Positions 1 to 8,324 of a stretch of 64,000 nt of DNA are shown piece after piece. The position numbers and the translations under genes are program-made. The stretch spans positions 558,001-622,000 of the forward strand of contig CAWDVK010000009.1 in assembly GCA_963805715.1 (NCBI GenBank), given 5' to 3'. Positions within the stretch are counted from its first letter, which is position 1. Each line of letters opens with the position of its first letter. This stretch comes from CAWDVK01 sp963805715 (lineage in GTDB: Bacteria > Actinomycetota > Actinomycetes > Streptosporangiales > Streptosporangiaceae). A model generated the notes under the pieces. That model saw only the letters and a list, made by a program, of their open reading frames with translations, had not been told where the DNA came from and searched no databases.

Positions 1-599
1 CGGCCGGATGACGGGCTGGCCATCAGCTGAGCAGGCCAGCCGGGTGCCAGCGCTAAGCGGCGGCGCGCCGTCACGGCATGGGGCATCTGCGTGTTGCTCC
101 TGCTGACCTGACCTGATTTCAGCATTTGTGACCGACCGATAGCATTGCGCAGCCAGCAGGGCCAGCACAACCAGTTGGCACCACTTTTCGAAGATCATTA
201 CGAAATGGGCCTTCTCGCCATCGCGGTCTGGCGGGACCCGGCCGCTGGCCGCGCGCCGGCCCGGGGCGAGGCCCGGACGCAGGCCAGCGCCGCGCGGCAG
301 GTCCGGTGCGCACCCTGACGCGGGCCGCACCCTGACGCGGGCCGCACCCTGACGCGGGCCGCCCCCGGTATCCGGGTCAGGTGGGGGCATTTCCCGATGG
401 CGGGGCCGGGGCCGGCGGCGGCAGCCTGGAGCCATGAACAGCGCGCCAGCGCCGAGTCAGCCAGGTAACGAGTCAGCCAGGTAAAGGGCCGCCACAGATT
501 GGCTCAGCACTTCACCAGGGCTGCCCGGCGATAGTTAATTTGTAACGCTTTCGCAAGTAGCCTGATGTTTTACGGGGGTACTTTCCTCAGGGGGATGCC
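1..599. other. noncoding stretch before the esterase gene
   Basis: I recognise no gene here; the reading frames present lack family resemblance. It holds a three-copy 17-bp repeat (310-360), a 15-bp direct repeat GAGTCAGCCAGGTAA at 454-468 and 470-484, and an AT-richer inverted repeat TTTCG-N10-CGAAA at 186-205 that looks operator-like. The segment 535-560 (TAATTTGTAACGCTTTCG) is AT-rich for this genome and is the likeliest promoter area for the downstream genes, but no clear -35/-10 pair was identified. Confidence 0.5.
310..360. repeat. 17-bp tandem repeat, three copies
   Basis: Three perfect copies of GCACCCTGACGCGGGCC lie head to tail. They are outside any recognised gene. No function can be assigned. 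Confidence 0.85.
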
Positions 600-689
600 A
601 TGACGGACGTGCTGGGTACCAGGGCACGCTCCCCGGGCCTGAGCGCCGACGGGAGCCGACCCGCCGTCTTCCGGAGATCAGGATGTTAG
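600..689 (+). CDS. possible 29-residue upstream ORF overlapping the esterase start
   Basis: An ATG at 600 follows a purine-rich AGGGGG about nine bases upstream and reads 29 codons to a TAG at 687-689. The stop overlaps the esterase start in the string ATGTTAG, an arrangement that would permit translational coupling. The peptide is basic and Arg/Ser-rich and resembles no family I know. The good ribosome-binding site and the overlap are the only support; it may be chance. Confidence 0.25.
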   Translation: MTDVLGTRARSPGLSADGSRPAVFRRSGC

Positions 690-1948
690 AGCCCCAGAGC
701 ACGGTGCTATTCGTCCTTCTCCTGCTGACATTCGCCGCGCTGATGTGGTGGATGATCAGCACTCGCCGGGCCGCCTTTCGCATCATCGCCGCGTGCCTGG
801 CCTTCACGTTCGCGATGTTCTTCGGCGTGATGGCCGTCAACAGGTACTACGGCTATTACGAGACCTGGGGCGCTGTGGTCGGGGACATCACCAGCCAGGG
901 GGCCGACGGCGTCAACGCGGCGCCGCAGGTGACGGGGACGGACCTGCCCTCTGCCTCGCCGGTGAGCCTGCGCGGCAGAAGCGCGATCAACGGGGGGCTG
1001 GCGCGGCAGCAGGGGTACGTGCTGCGGCTGGCCGTGGCCGGCCCGCGCAGCCGCATCGCCCGGATGGCGTATGTCTACCTGCCGCCGCAGTACTTCCAGC
1101 CGGCCTATCAGCACTACCGGTTTCCCGTCATCGAGCTCATCCACGGCCAGCCCGGTGAGCCGCAGGACTGGATCAACGTGGTCGGCGTGACGGTGACCCT
1201 CGACCGGCTGGTGCACGAGGGGCTGGCCTGGCCGGTCGTGCTGGTCATGCCCGACGCGAACGGCGGCGAGGACATCTCGCTGCAGTGCCTCAACCAGGTG
1301 CGCGGTCCGCAGGATCTCACCTACCTGGCGCAGGACGTGCCCGCGCAGATCACGCGCACGCTGCGGGTGCAGCCGCCGGGTCCCGCCTGGGGCGTGGCCG
1401 GCTATTCGGAAGGCGGGTTCTGCGCGGCCAACATGGCGCTGCGCTTCCGCTACCGCTACGGGTTCGCTGGCGTGCTCAGCGGCTACTTCCAGCCCTCCGA
1501 CAACCAGCTGGCCCAGCCGATCAGGGCGGTCAACCCATTCGGCACCAGCCTCGCGCTGCGGCAGCAGAACACCCCGGTGGACGAGCTGCAGCAGCTGCCC
1601 GCCGGTGCGGTCATCCCGAAGTTCTGGCTCGGCGCGGGCCGCGATGACCGGCAGGACGTGGGTAATGCGGAGTTCTTCTGGCAGGAACTTGCGCTCCGGC
1701 AGGCCGATGTGCCACTGACGCTCACCGCAGGCGGCGGCCACGACATGGCGACCTGGCGGGCCGAGGTCCCGCAGATGCTGCGGTGGATGACCCGCGGCCT
1801 GGCCCGGATGGCCCGCATGGACCCGATGACCCGGCCGGCGGCGGTGGCCCGGCCATGCGGCCGGCCGGGCCGGCCAGCCGGGGACACCAGGTCAGCCGCG
1901 CTGCGCAGGCCCCGCTGCGGGCCGGACGAGACTGCGCGGGCCGGCTGA
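683..1948 (+). CDS. membrane-anchored esterase (alpha/beta hydrolase, esterase D / antigen 85-like)
   Basis: A 421-residue protein with two hydrophobic segments near the N-terminus (about residues 7-24 and 32-52), so it is probably membrane-anchored with the enzyme domain outside the cell. The hydrolase domain starts near residue 120. The nucleophile elbow is GYSEGG (Ser about 242) and the catalytic His is in GGGHDM (about 353), as in the putative esterase family that includes mycolyltransferases and feruloyl esterases. The substrate is not known. The last 50 residues are Arg/Pro/Gly-rich and resemble no domain; the true functional end may be near residue 370. The start ATG follows CCGGAGATCAGG. 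Confidence 0.75.
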   Translation: MLEPQSTVLFVLLLLTFAALMWWMISTRRAAFRIIAACLAFTFAMFFGVMAVNRYYGYYETWGAVVGDITSQGADGVNAAPQVTGTDLPSASPVSLRGRSAINGGLARQQGYVLRLAVAGPRSRIARMAYVYLPPQYFQPAYQHYRFPVIELIHGQPGEPQDWINVVGVTVTLDRLVHEGLAWPVVLVMPDANGGEDISLQCLNQVRGPQDLTYLAQDVPAQITRTLRVQPPGPAWGVAGYSEGGFCAANMALRFRYRYGFAGVLSGYFQPSDNQLAQPIRAVNPFGTSLALRQQNTPVDELQQLPAGAVIPKFWLGAGRDDRQDVGNAEFFWQELALRQADVPLTLTAGGGHDMATWRAEVPQMLRWMTRGLARMARMDPMTRPAAVARPCGRPGRPAGDTRSAALRRPRCGPDETARAG

Positions 1949-2049
1949 CCCGGCCGCGCACCCGCCTGGCGGCCCGCTTGCGTTGGCACGGTCACGGGCC
2001 CTCATCGGGCCGGGCGCGCGGCACGGGCGCGCCGGCTGGCCGAGCCAGG

Positions 2050-2799
2050 CTAGCGGGTCCCCGGCCCGGCGGCGAGGATGGCGACGAACGCCCCGGCGAT
2101 CATGAACGGCCCGAACGGGATGCGATGGCTCAGGGTGGCGCGCCGCAGCGCCAGCAGGGCTGCACCGTAGACGGCGGCCAGCAAGAAGCCCGCCGCCACC
2201 CCCCCAGCCAGCACGTTCCAGCCGGCCCAGGCCAGCAGCGCGCCCAGGCTGGCTGACAGCTTCCCGTCGCCGCGGCCGACAGCGGCCGGCCTGAGCAGGT
2301 TCGCCGCCAGGTAGCAGCCGGCCAGCGCGACGCCGCCCGCCACAGCCCGCAGCAGCCGGGACCAGTCACCGCCGGCCGCCGCGGCCAGCGTCAGCAGCAG
2401 CAGCGTGCCGGCGGCGGCCGGGATGGTCAGCGCATCCGGCAGCCGCTGCACGGCGGCGTCGATCCAGGCCAGGGGCACGGCGCAGAGTGCCAGCCAGCAC
2501 GCGGCGGCCAGCACCAGGCCAGGATGCACCCGCAGGGCCAGCGCCCCGATCAGGACGGCGGTGCACAGTTCCACCGACAGGGCAGGCGGCCCGAGTGCCG
2601 CATGGCAGCCGCGGCAGCGCCCGGATAACCCGGTCTCCGGCCATCCGAAACGGGCCCGCAGCAGCCCGCGCCCGCAGGCCGGGCACGCAGCCGCCTGCCC
2701 GTCGCTGGCGGCGGTCCGCGCGAGGATCACCGCCCGCTGCCAGGGCCCGGCCGCCAGGGCGCCGACCAGCGCGGCCAGGATGACCAGGAGCAGCCTCAT
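2050..2799 (-). CDS. prepilin peptidase (A24 family)
   Basis: A 249-residue polytopic membrane protein. It has the two zinc-binding CxxC pairs typical of bifunctional prepilin peptidases (C39-C42, C62-C65) followed by membrane helices and the two catalytic aspartates, one in WIDAAVQRLPD (Asp114) and one in GRGDGK (Asp178). The family cleaves the leader peptides of type IV pilin or Tad/Flp pilin precursors at the cytoplasmic face and often N-methylates them. The first Cys-containing domain suggests the methylating form, though many actinobacterial members use only the peptidase. No pilin or secretion ATPase gene is nearby, so its substrate lies elsewhere. Divergent from the Rieske gene. Confidence 0.85.
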   Translation of the reverse strand: MRLLLVILAALVGALAAGPWQRAVILARTAASDGQAAACPACGRGLLRARFGWPETGLSGRCRGCHAALGPPALSVELCTAVLIGALALRVHPGLVLAAACWLALCAVPLAWIDAAVQRLPDALTIPAAAGTLLLLTLAAAAGGDWSRLLRAVAGGVALAGCYLAANLLRPAAVGRGDGKLSASLGALLAWAGWNVLAGGVAAGFLLAAVYGAALLALRRATLSHRIPFGPFMIAGAFVAILAAGPGTR

Positions 2800-2982
2800 G
2801 GCCGCCAGTATCGCCGCAATAATGGCCCTGATGGGATTTCCGCGGCCTCATCGGCGTAAAGGGCCTAGCATGCGCTGGTGCCCATGGTGCTCGGGGTAGC
2901 TAAGCGGCTGCCACGGCAGCGGGCGTGTCGCTGCCGCGCGAGGGCCGGCCTGCCTGCAGGCCAAACTGACGGGAGGCAGGTC

Positions 2983-4014
2983 GTGACCGCACCAGGAGTA
3001 TTCGCCGACCTGGCGGCGCAGCGCGCCTGCTGGCACCCGGTGGCTTTCAGCTCGGATCTGGCCGGTCAGCCGGTGCACGCGGACCTGCTCGGCGAGCCGC
3101 TGGTGCTGTGGCGCGGTCCGGCAGGCGACCCGCGCGCGCTGGCTGACCTGTGCGTGCATCGCGGCACGGCGCTGTCGCTAGGCCGGGTCAGCGGCGATGA
3201 GCTGGTCTGCGCCTATCACGGCTGGCGCTATCGCGGCGACGGCCGCTGCGTCGCGATCCCGCAGCTCGAGGACCCCGGCCGGGTGCCGGCCAGGGCCCGG
3301 GTGCCCGCGTTCGCCGTGCAGGAGCGTTACGGCCTGATCTGGGTCGCGCTGGAGGAGCCCCGCTGGCCGCTGCCGGAGGTGCCCGAGCTGGCCGGTCAGT
3401 ACTGGGCCGTGGTGACCGCAGGTCCGTACCGGTGGGAGTGCGACGCGGCCCGGCAGGTCGAGAACTTCACTGACCTCGGGCATTTCCCGTGGGTGCATCC
3501 GGGACTGCTCGGCGACCCGGACCGGCCGGTGGTGCCCCGGCACGAGGTGCGGGCGCAGGGACATGTCCTGCATTACTCGATCGTCCGGCCGGAGGCGCCG
3601 AACAGCGACGACTTCCCGGTCTTCGGCAACGAGCAGGCCGGGCCGCCGGAGCGGCGCAGCCGGTACGAGCTGCACCTGCCGTACACGATCGTGCTGCGGC
3701 TCGGCTGGGGCGGCGAGCGCGGCATGGTCTACTTCTTCGCGTCCCAGCCGCTCGCCGCCGGCCGCTGCGCCGGCTATGTCGTGATCGGCCGCAACTACAA
3801 CCTCGGCCAGCCGGACCAGGTCATCCAGGAGTTCGAGGACACGATCTTCGGCCAGGACCAGGTGGTGGTCGAGTCGCAGCGGCCCGAGCGGGTGCCGTTC
3901 GACCTGGCCGCCGAGCTGCACCTGAAGTTCGACGCGGTAGCGGTGGCGTACCGCAAGGCCATGCGCGCGCACGGCCTGGCCGCCGGCGCGCCGATCGGGA
4001 CCAGCCTCGGGTAG
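2983..4014 (+). CDS. Rieske 2Fe-2S aromatic ring-hydroxylating oxygenase, large subunit
   Basis: From the GTG at 2983, preceded by GGGAGG, the protein is 343 residues; upstream in-frame starts lack a ribosome-binding site. The Rieske cluster ligands are C57-x-H59 and C76-x2-H79 (CVHRG ... CAYHGW). The C-terminal catalytic domain has the mononuclear iron site pattern N161, D164, H167, H172 (ENFTDLGHFPWVH). Length and pattern fit the PaO/VanA/phenoxybenzoate dioxygenase group, which demethylates or hydroxylates aromatics and other compounds using electrons from a separate reductase. No reductase gene is adjacent, so substrate and partner are unknown. Confidence 0.85.
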   Translation: MTAPGVFADLAAQRACWHPVAFSSDLAGQPVHADLLGEPLVLWRGPAGDPRALADLCVHRGTALSLGRVSGDELVCAYHGWRYRGDGRCVAIPQLEDPGRVPARARVPAFAVQERYGLIWVALEEPRWPLPEVPELAGQYWAVVTAGPYRWECDAARQVENFTDLGHFPWVHPGLLGDPDRPVVPRHEVRAQGHVLHYSIVRPEAPNSDDFPVFGNEQAGPPERRSRYELHLPYTIVLRLGWGGERGMVYFFASQPLAAGRCAGYVVIGRNYNLGQPDQVIQEFEDTIFGQDQVVVESQRPERVPFDLAAELHLKFDAVAVAYRKAMRAHGLAAGAPIGTSLG

Positions 4015-4030
4015 CACCCGCTCGGCAGGC

Positions 4031-4132
4031 CGGGGCAGTGCTGGTCAGGGCGGGGCAGTGCTGGTCAGGGCGGGGCAGTGCTGGTCAGGGCGGGTGCAGT
4101 GCTGGTCATGCCGGAGGCAGTGCTGGTCAGGG
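4031..4132. repeat. 20-bp tandem repeat (CGGGGCAGTGCTGGTCAGGG)
   Basis: Three perfect 20-bp copies (4031-4090) are followed by two degenerate copies of about 21 bp. The last copy runs into the 3' end of the small minus-strand gene at 4127. It sits between convergent genes. No function is evident. Confidence 0.85.
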
Positions 4133-4306
4133 CGGGGACGGGGCTACCCGGGTGCGGCCCGTGCCGTGGCACAGCGGGCAGCTGCGGAAATGGACCTCGC
4201 ACCACTGGCTGGCCGCGACGCAGACCCAGTAGCCATCGGGCTGGCGCTCGTACATGCAGACACATCCCGGCGGGATGTGCTCGCGGAGGTACAGCGCGCC
4301 CTTCAT
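4127..4306 (-). CDS. 59-residue Cys-rich protein
   Basis: An ATG at 4306 reads 59 codons to TGA at 4127-4129 with strong G/C third-position preference throughout, so it looks like a real gene. It contains six cysteines, including a CPLCHGTG motif near the C-terminus like half a DnaJ-type or rubredoxin-type zinc knuckle, plus aromatic residues (YWVC, QWCEVHF). It probably binds a metal ion; no family is recognised. No clear Shine-Dalgarno is visible, so it may be leaderless. Its 3' end lies within a tandem repeat, so the last residues may be variable. Confidence 0.55.
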   Translation of the reverse strand: MKGALYLREHIPPGCVCMYERQPDGYWVCVAASQWCEVHFRSCPLCHGTGRTRVAPSPP

Positions 4307-4342
4307 GCGGAAAAGTCTAGGAGTGCGGCGAGTACGCCGCGG

Positions 4343-5818
4343 TCATGAAACTGCCCGCTCCGGTACCGTCAGGCCGGCCGGGAGCCGTACGCTGGCGATC
4401 AGGGCCAGCACGGCCATGGCCATTGCGATCGCGAAGGCGACGGACACCCCGGCGGACAGCGGCCAGCCGGCTGCCGTGCCAGCCGCGACCGCGGCTCCGC
4501 CGATGCCGACGCCGAGGGCCGTGCCCAGCACGTCGCACAGGTTCAGGGATGCCGATGCCCAGCCCTCGCGCCCCGGCGGCGCCTCCCGCAGCATCAGCAG
4601 CGTGATCGGCGAGTAGCCGAGCCCCATCCCGAATCCGCCCGCAGTCCAGGCCGCGATGGCCTCCGCCACGGGTACGCCCGGCCGCAGCGCGAGCAGCATG
4701 CCGGCCAGGCCGGCCAGGATGATCACCAGGCCGAGCCGGATCAGGCGCCGGCCCGGCCACTTGTCGTTCAGCCTGGCCTGGACCCAGGAGCCGGCCGTCC
4801 AGGCCAGCGTGGCGCCGGTGACCGCCGCGCCGGCCAGCGCCGTGCTGTGGTGCCGCACGGTGGTGATGGTCAGCGGGACGTAGGCATCCGCGCCGAAGAA
4901 GGCGAACGTCAGCATGCCGCGGCTGAGCACAATCGCCGGCAGCCCGCGCCGGAGCCGGAACGTGCCCGGCGGGAGCAGCCGGCGCAGCACCAGCCAGCCC
5001 AGCACGCCGCCGGCCAGCAGCAGCGGAACTCCGAGCAGCAGGTTCCGCGAGCTGCCCGCCTCGGTGAGCCCGGCCAGCACCAGGGCCGCCCCGGCGGCGG
5101 CGCCGATGCCGTCAGACAGCCGGTGCTCACCGCCGGGCTGGCCGCTCGCCGGGCGCTGGCCGGCCGCGCCCTCGCCGTCAGCCGGCCCCGGGCCGGGCGC
5201 TCCCAGCCGCAGCAGGCTAGGAATGGCGAACGAGCCGGTCACGGCGACCAGCGGCAGCAGCCCGAGGAAGACCCAGCGCCAGCCGGCCAGGCTGGCGACG
5301 GCGGCGCTCAGGGCAGGCCCGACCACCCCCGGCACCACCCACGCCGTGGACAGCACGGCCATCATGCGGGCGCGCAGCCGGCCGGGCAGGGTGCGGCCGA
5401 TGGCCGCGTAGGCCACCGCGGGGATCGCGCCGGCCCCGATGCCCTGCAGGGCGCGGCCGATCACCAGGATCAGCATCGCCGGAGCCAGGCCGGCGATCGC
5501 CAGGCCGGCGCCGAACAGCACGAGGCCGCCGACGTAGGGAATGGCTGGCCCGCGCCGGTCAGCCAGCCGGCCGGCTGCGACGATGCCGAAGACACTGCCG
5601 AGCATGAAGGCGCTGAACACCCAGCCGTACAGCCGGAGCCCGCCGAGCTCGCGCGCGACGACAGGCATGATGGTGACGACGGCGAGCGCCTCGGACGCGA
5701 CGAAGGTAATGGTGAGGACCAGCCCCGTGGTCAGCGCACGGCGCTGCGGCGCCCACAGTCCGCCCGCGCTCCCGGCGCTCGCTGGCTGCGCCTGCTCACG
5801 GGTGCTGGGCGGGCTCAT
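4343..5818 (-). CDS. MFS transporter (multidrug-efflux type)
   Basis: A 491-residue protein with 12 to 14 predicted membrane helices. The start ATG at 5818 follows GGTGGTG; the longer frame upstream is Arg-rich, is not membrane-like and would overlap other sequence. Major facilitator features include the loop GRLADRRGPA after helix 2 and a Pro/Gly-rich helix 5 region (STAWVVPGVVGPALSA) typical of antiporters (motif C). This supports proton-driven export of small molecules across the cytoplasmic membrane. The substrate cannot be deduced. The gene diverges from the HIT gene. Confidence 0.8.
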   Translation of the reverse strand: MSPPSTREQAQPASAGSAGGLWAPQRRALTTGLVLTITFVASEALAVVTIMPVVARELGGLRLYGWVFSAFMLGSVFGIVAAGRLADRRGPAIPYVGGLVLFGAGLAIAGLAPAMLILVIGRALQGIGAGAIPAVAYAAIGRTLPGRLRARMMAVLSTAWVVPGVVGPALSAAVASLAGWRWVFLGLLPLVAVTGSFAIPSLLRLGAPGPGPADGEGAAGQRPASGQPGGEHRLSDGIGAAAGAALVLAGLTEAGSSRNLLLGVPLLLAGGVLGWLVLRRLLPPGTFRLRRGLPAIVLSRGMLTFAFFGADAYVPLTITTVRHHSTALAGAAVTGATLAWTAGSWVQARLNDKWPGRRLIRLGLVIILAGLAGMLLALRPGVPVAEAIAAWTAGGFGMGLGYSPITLLMLREAPPGREGWASASLNLCDVLGTALGVGIGGAAVAAGTAAGWPLSAGVSVAFAIAMAMAVLALIASVRLPAGLTVPERAVS

Positions 5819-5966
5819 ATCACACCACCCTAGAAGTTCATCCGCAGTTGAGGTCAATCGCGGCGCTGCGAGCAGGACCGGGCGCGCCGGCGGCTCCACG
5901 CCCCGGCCGGCTCGCCCACGGCTACCGCGTCGCCACCGGCCGCGCCGCGGGCGGCACAATGACTGC

Positions 5967-6419
5967 ATGGTCATCCGGGAAGGTGCGCAGGCGGCCGCCG
6001 ACTGCGCGTTCTGCCAGATCGTCGCGGGGCGGCTGGAATCGAGTCAGGTGCACGCGGACCAGGACGTCATCGCGTTCATGGACATCCGGCCGGCCACGGC
6101 CGGCCACCTGCTGGTCGTCCCGCGCACGCACGCGGCCGGGCTCACCGAGCTCAGCGCGGAACTGGGCGAGCGCATGTTCGCGGTGGGGCACCGGCTGGCG
6201 CTGGCACTGCGGCAGTCCGGCGTGCCCTGCGAGGGCGTGAACCTGTTCCTGGCCGACGGTGAGGTCGCCGGCCAGGAGGTGTTCCACGTGCACCTGCACG
6301 TGCTGCCGCGCTCCTCCGGTGACGGGTTCGGCCTGCGGGCCAGCTTCCGCTCCCCCGGCCGGGCCGAGCTGGACGCCACGGCCGGCCGCATCCGGCAGGC
6401 CGCCGCGTCGCCCCGGTAG
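5967..6419 (+). CDS. HIT family nucleotide hydrolase
   Basis: A 150-residue protein. It has the N-terminal CAFCQIVAG segment, the histidine triad HVHLHV (His107, 109, 111) and HxLVVPR-type strands in between, matching bacterial Hint/HIT proteins, which hydrolyse AMP-linked substrates such as adenosine phosphoramidates. The start at 5967 gives the normal family length. It is divergent from the MFS gene and convergent with ilvD, with a strong inverted repeat between. Confidence 0.9.
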   Translation: MVIREGAQAAADCAFCQIVAGRLESSQVHADQDVIAFMDIRPATAGHLLVVPRTHAAGLTELSAELGERMFAVGHRLALALRQSGVPCEGVNLFLADGEVAGQEVFHVHLHVLPRSSGDGFGLRASFRSPGRAELDATAGRIRQAAASPR

Positions 6420-6471
6420 CGCCGGCCCGCACCGGCCGGGCCGACCGGGCCGTCCGGGCCCGGACCGGCAG

Positions 6472-6521
6472 CGTCGGTGCGTGCCTGCTGCGCAAACAGC
6501 AGCAGCAGCCACGCACCGACG
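6472..6521. terminator. bidirectional hairpin between the HIT gene and ilvD
   Basis: CGTCGGTGCGTG (6472-6483) is perfectly complementary to CACGCACCGACG (6510-6521), and adjoining CTGCTG/CAGCAG triplets extend the stem. It lies between convergent genes, where a terminator is expected. There is no T-run on either side, so it is a hairpin-only candidate, as is common in actinomycetes. Confidence 0.6.
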
Positions 6522-6590
6522 ACGTTCGCGGGCCGCGGTGAGGGCGCCGGGCCGACGACGTTCGCGGGCCGCGGTGAGCGGCGCCGGGCC
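6516..6590. repeat. direct repeat of about 38 bp, two copies
   Basis: Two near-identical copies of a segment starting CCGACGACGTTCGCGGGCC lie side by side, differing by one base insertion. The first copy overlaps the right arm of the hairpin at 6510-6521. Just downstream of the ilvD stop. Confidence 0.75.
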
Positions 6591-6596
6591 GCCTCC

Positions 6597-8324
6597 TCAG
6601 GATCCCGGCACGGTGCAGATGGCGCCTCGGTCGGCACCTGATACCAGCGCCGCGTACTTCGCCAGCGCGCCGGTCCGGTAGTTGGGCTGCGGCCGCTGCC
6701 AGCCGGGCCGCCGCCGCTCCAGCTCGGCCTCGTCGACGCCGAGCTCCAGCCGCCGCCCCGGAACGTCCAGCAGGATGGGGTCGCCGTCGCGGACCAGGGC
6801 GATCGGGCCGCCATCCCACGCCTCCGGCGCCGTGTGCGCCACGCAGGCGCCGAAGGTCGCGCCGGAGAACCGGCCGTCGGTCACGAGCATCACGTCCTTG
6901 CCGAGCCCGGCGCCCTTGATCGCGGCGGTCACGGCCAGCATCTCCCGCATGCCGGGGCCGCCGCGCGGGCCCTCGTACCGGATCACCAGCACGTCGCCCT
7001 TGGCGACCCGGCCCGCGGTGACGGCGGCGAAGCAGTCCTCCTCACGGTCGAAGACGCGTGCCCGGCCGTCGAACCGCAGCGTCTCGATGCCGGGCGTCTT
7101 GACCACGGCGCCGTTCGGCGCGAGCGTGCCGCGCAGCACCGCCAGCCCGCCGTCCGGCTGGAACGGGTCCTTGACCGGGCGGACCACCTTGCCGTCCGGC
7201 TCGAACGCGTCGGCCACGTTCTCGCCGAGCGTGCGCCCGTTCACGGTGACCGCGTCGCCGTCGATCAGGCCCGCTGACAGCAGCTCGCGCAGGATGACCG
7301 GCACGCCGCCGGCCTGGTCCAGCTCGCTCATGACGTACAGGCCCGACGGCCGCATCGACGCGATCACCGGCGTCCGGCGGCTGACCTCGTCGAAGTCATC
7401 GAGCGACAGCTCCACCCCGGCCTCGCTGGCGATGGCCAGCAGGTGCAGCACGGCGTTCGTCGAGCCTGCCGTGGCCATGACCATGGTGGCGGCGTTCAGG
7501 AACGCGGCCCGAGTCATGATCTGGCGCGGCCGCAGCCCGGCCGCGAGCGCGCCGACGACCGCCGAGCCGGTGCGCCGGGCCAGGTCAGTGCGCTCCGCCG
7601 ACACCGCGGGCGGCGACGCCTCGCCGGGCAGCGTCATGCCAAGCGCCTCGGCGCACATCGACATCGTGTTGGCCGTGTACATGCCGGCGCAGGAACCGGC
7701 GCCGGGGCAGGCGGCCCGCTCGATCGCCAGCAGGTCGCGGTCGGATACCTCGCCCGCCGAGTGCCCGCCGACCGCCTCGAAGACGTCCTGGATGGTCAGC
7801 GACCGGCCGAGGCCCCAGCCGGGCAGGATGGTGCCGCCGTAGAGGAAGGCCGCGGGCACGTCGACCCGGGCGCAGGCCATCAGCATGCCGGGCAGCGACT
7901 TGTCGCAGCCCGCGATCGCCACCAGCGCGTCGAACTGCTCGGCCTGCATCATCAGCTCGACCGAGTCGGCGATGATCTCGCGACTGACCAGCGAGGACTT
8001 CATGCCCTCGGTGCCCATCGAGATCCCGTCGGAGACGGCGATGGTGCCGAACTCCAGGGGCACGGCGCCGGCCTGCCGGACGCCTTCCTTGGCCGCGGCG
8101 GCCAGGCCGTCGAGGTGCACGTTGCAGGGCGTCACCTCGTTCCAGGACGATGCCACGGCGACCTGCGGCCGCTCCAGGTCGTCCTCGCTCAGCCCGACCG
8201 CGCGCAGCATGGCGCGGGCCGGGGCGCGAGACGGCCCGGTGGTGAGCGGGCCGGATCGCGGCCGCGGCAGCCGGCCCGGCTGATGGGGCTGGCCGGGCTG
8301 GGCTGGGGGTTCGGGCGGGGTCAT
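6597..8324 (-). CDS. ilvD: dihydroxy-acid dehydratase
   Basis: A 575-residue protein, normal for the family. It dehydrates 2,3-dihydroxy-isovalerate and 2,3-dihydroxy-3-methylvalerate to the oxo-acids of valine and isoleucine, using an Fe-S cluster and Mg. Typical signatures are SSWNEVTPCN near the N-terminus, GCDKSLPGM in the middle and a conserved FSGATFG toward the end. The start ATG at 8324 overlaps the cimA stop as ATGA, giving translational coupling as the last gene of the ilvB-ilvN-ilvC-leuB-cimA-ilvD series. Confidence 0.95.
   Translation of the reverse strand: MTPPEPPAQPGQPHQPGRLPRPRSGPLTTGPSRAPARAMLRAVGLSEDDLERPQVAVASSWNEVTPCNVHLDGLAAAAKEGVRQAGAVPLEFGTIAVSDGISMGTEGMKSSLVSREIIADSVELMMQAEQFDALVAIAGCDKSLPGMLMACARVDVPAAFLYGGTILPGWGLGRSLTIQDVFEAVGGHSAGEVSDRDLLAIERAACPGAGSCAGMYTANTMSMCAEALGMTLPGEASPPAVSAERTDLARRTGSAVVGALAAGLRPRQIMTRAAFLNAATMVMATAGSTNAVLHLLAIASEAGVELSLDDFDEVSRRTPVIASMRPSGLYVMSELDQAGGVPVILRELLSAGLIDGDAVTVNGRTLGENVADAFEPDGKVVRPVKDPFQPDGGLAVLRGTLAPNGAVVKTPGIETLRFDGRARVFDREEDCFAAVTAGRVAKGDVLVIRYEGPRGGPGMREMLAVTAAIKGAGLGKDVMLVTDGRFSGATFGACVAHTAPEAWDGGPIALVRDGDPILLDVPGRRLELGVDEAELERRRPGWQRPQPNYRTGALAKYAALVSGADRGAICTVPGS

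Noticed and set aside
1..30. Possible 3' end of an upstream gene ending at TGA 28-30
   Set aside because: Only nine codons are visible and no family feature can be read.
538..560. TTGTAACGCTTTCGCAA as a LacI-type operator
   Set aside because: The two halves do not form a consistent palindrome around a central CG, so it is not better than chance.
5819..5974. Longer N-terminus of the MFS gene
   Set aside because: The extra 52 residues are Arg-rich, lack family similarity and a ribosome-binding site; ATG 5818 has one.
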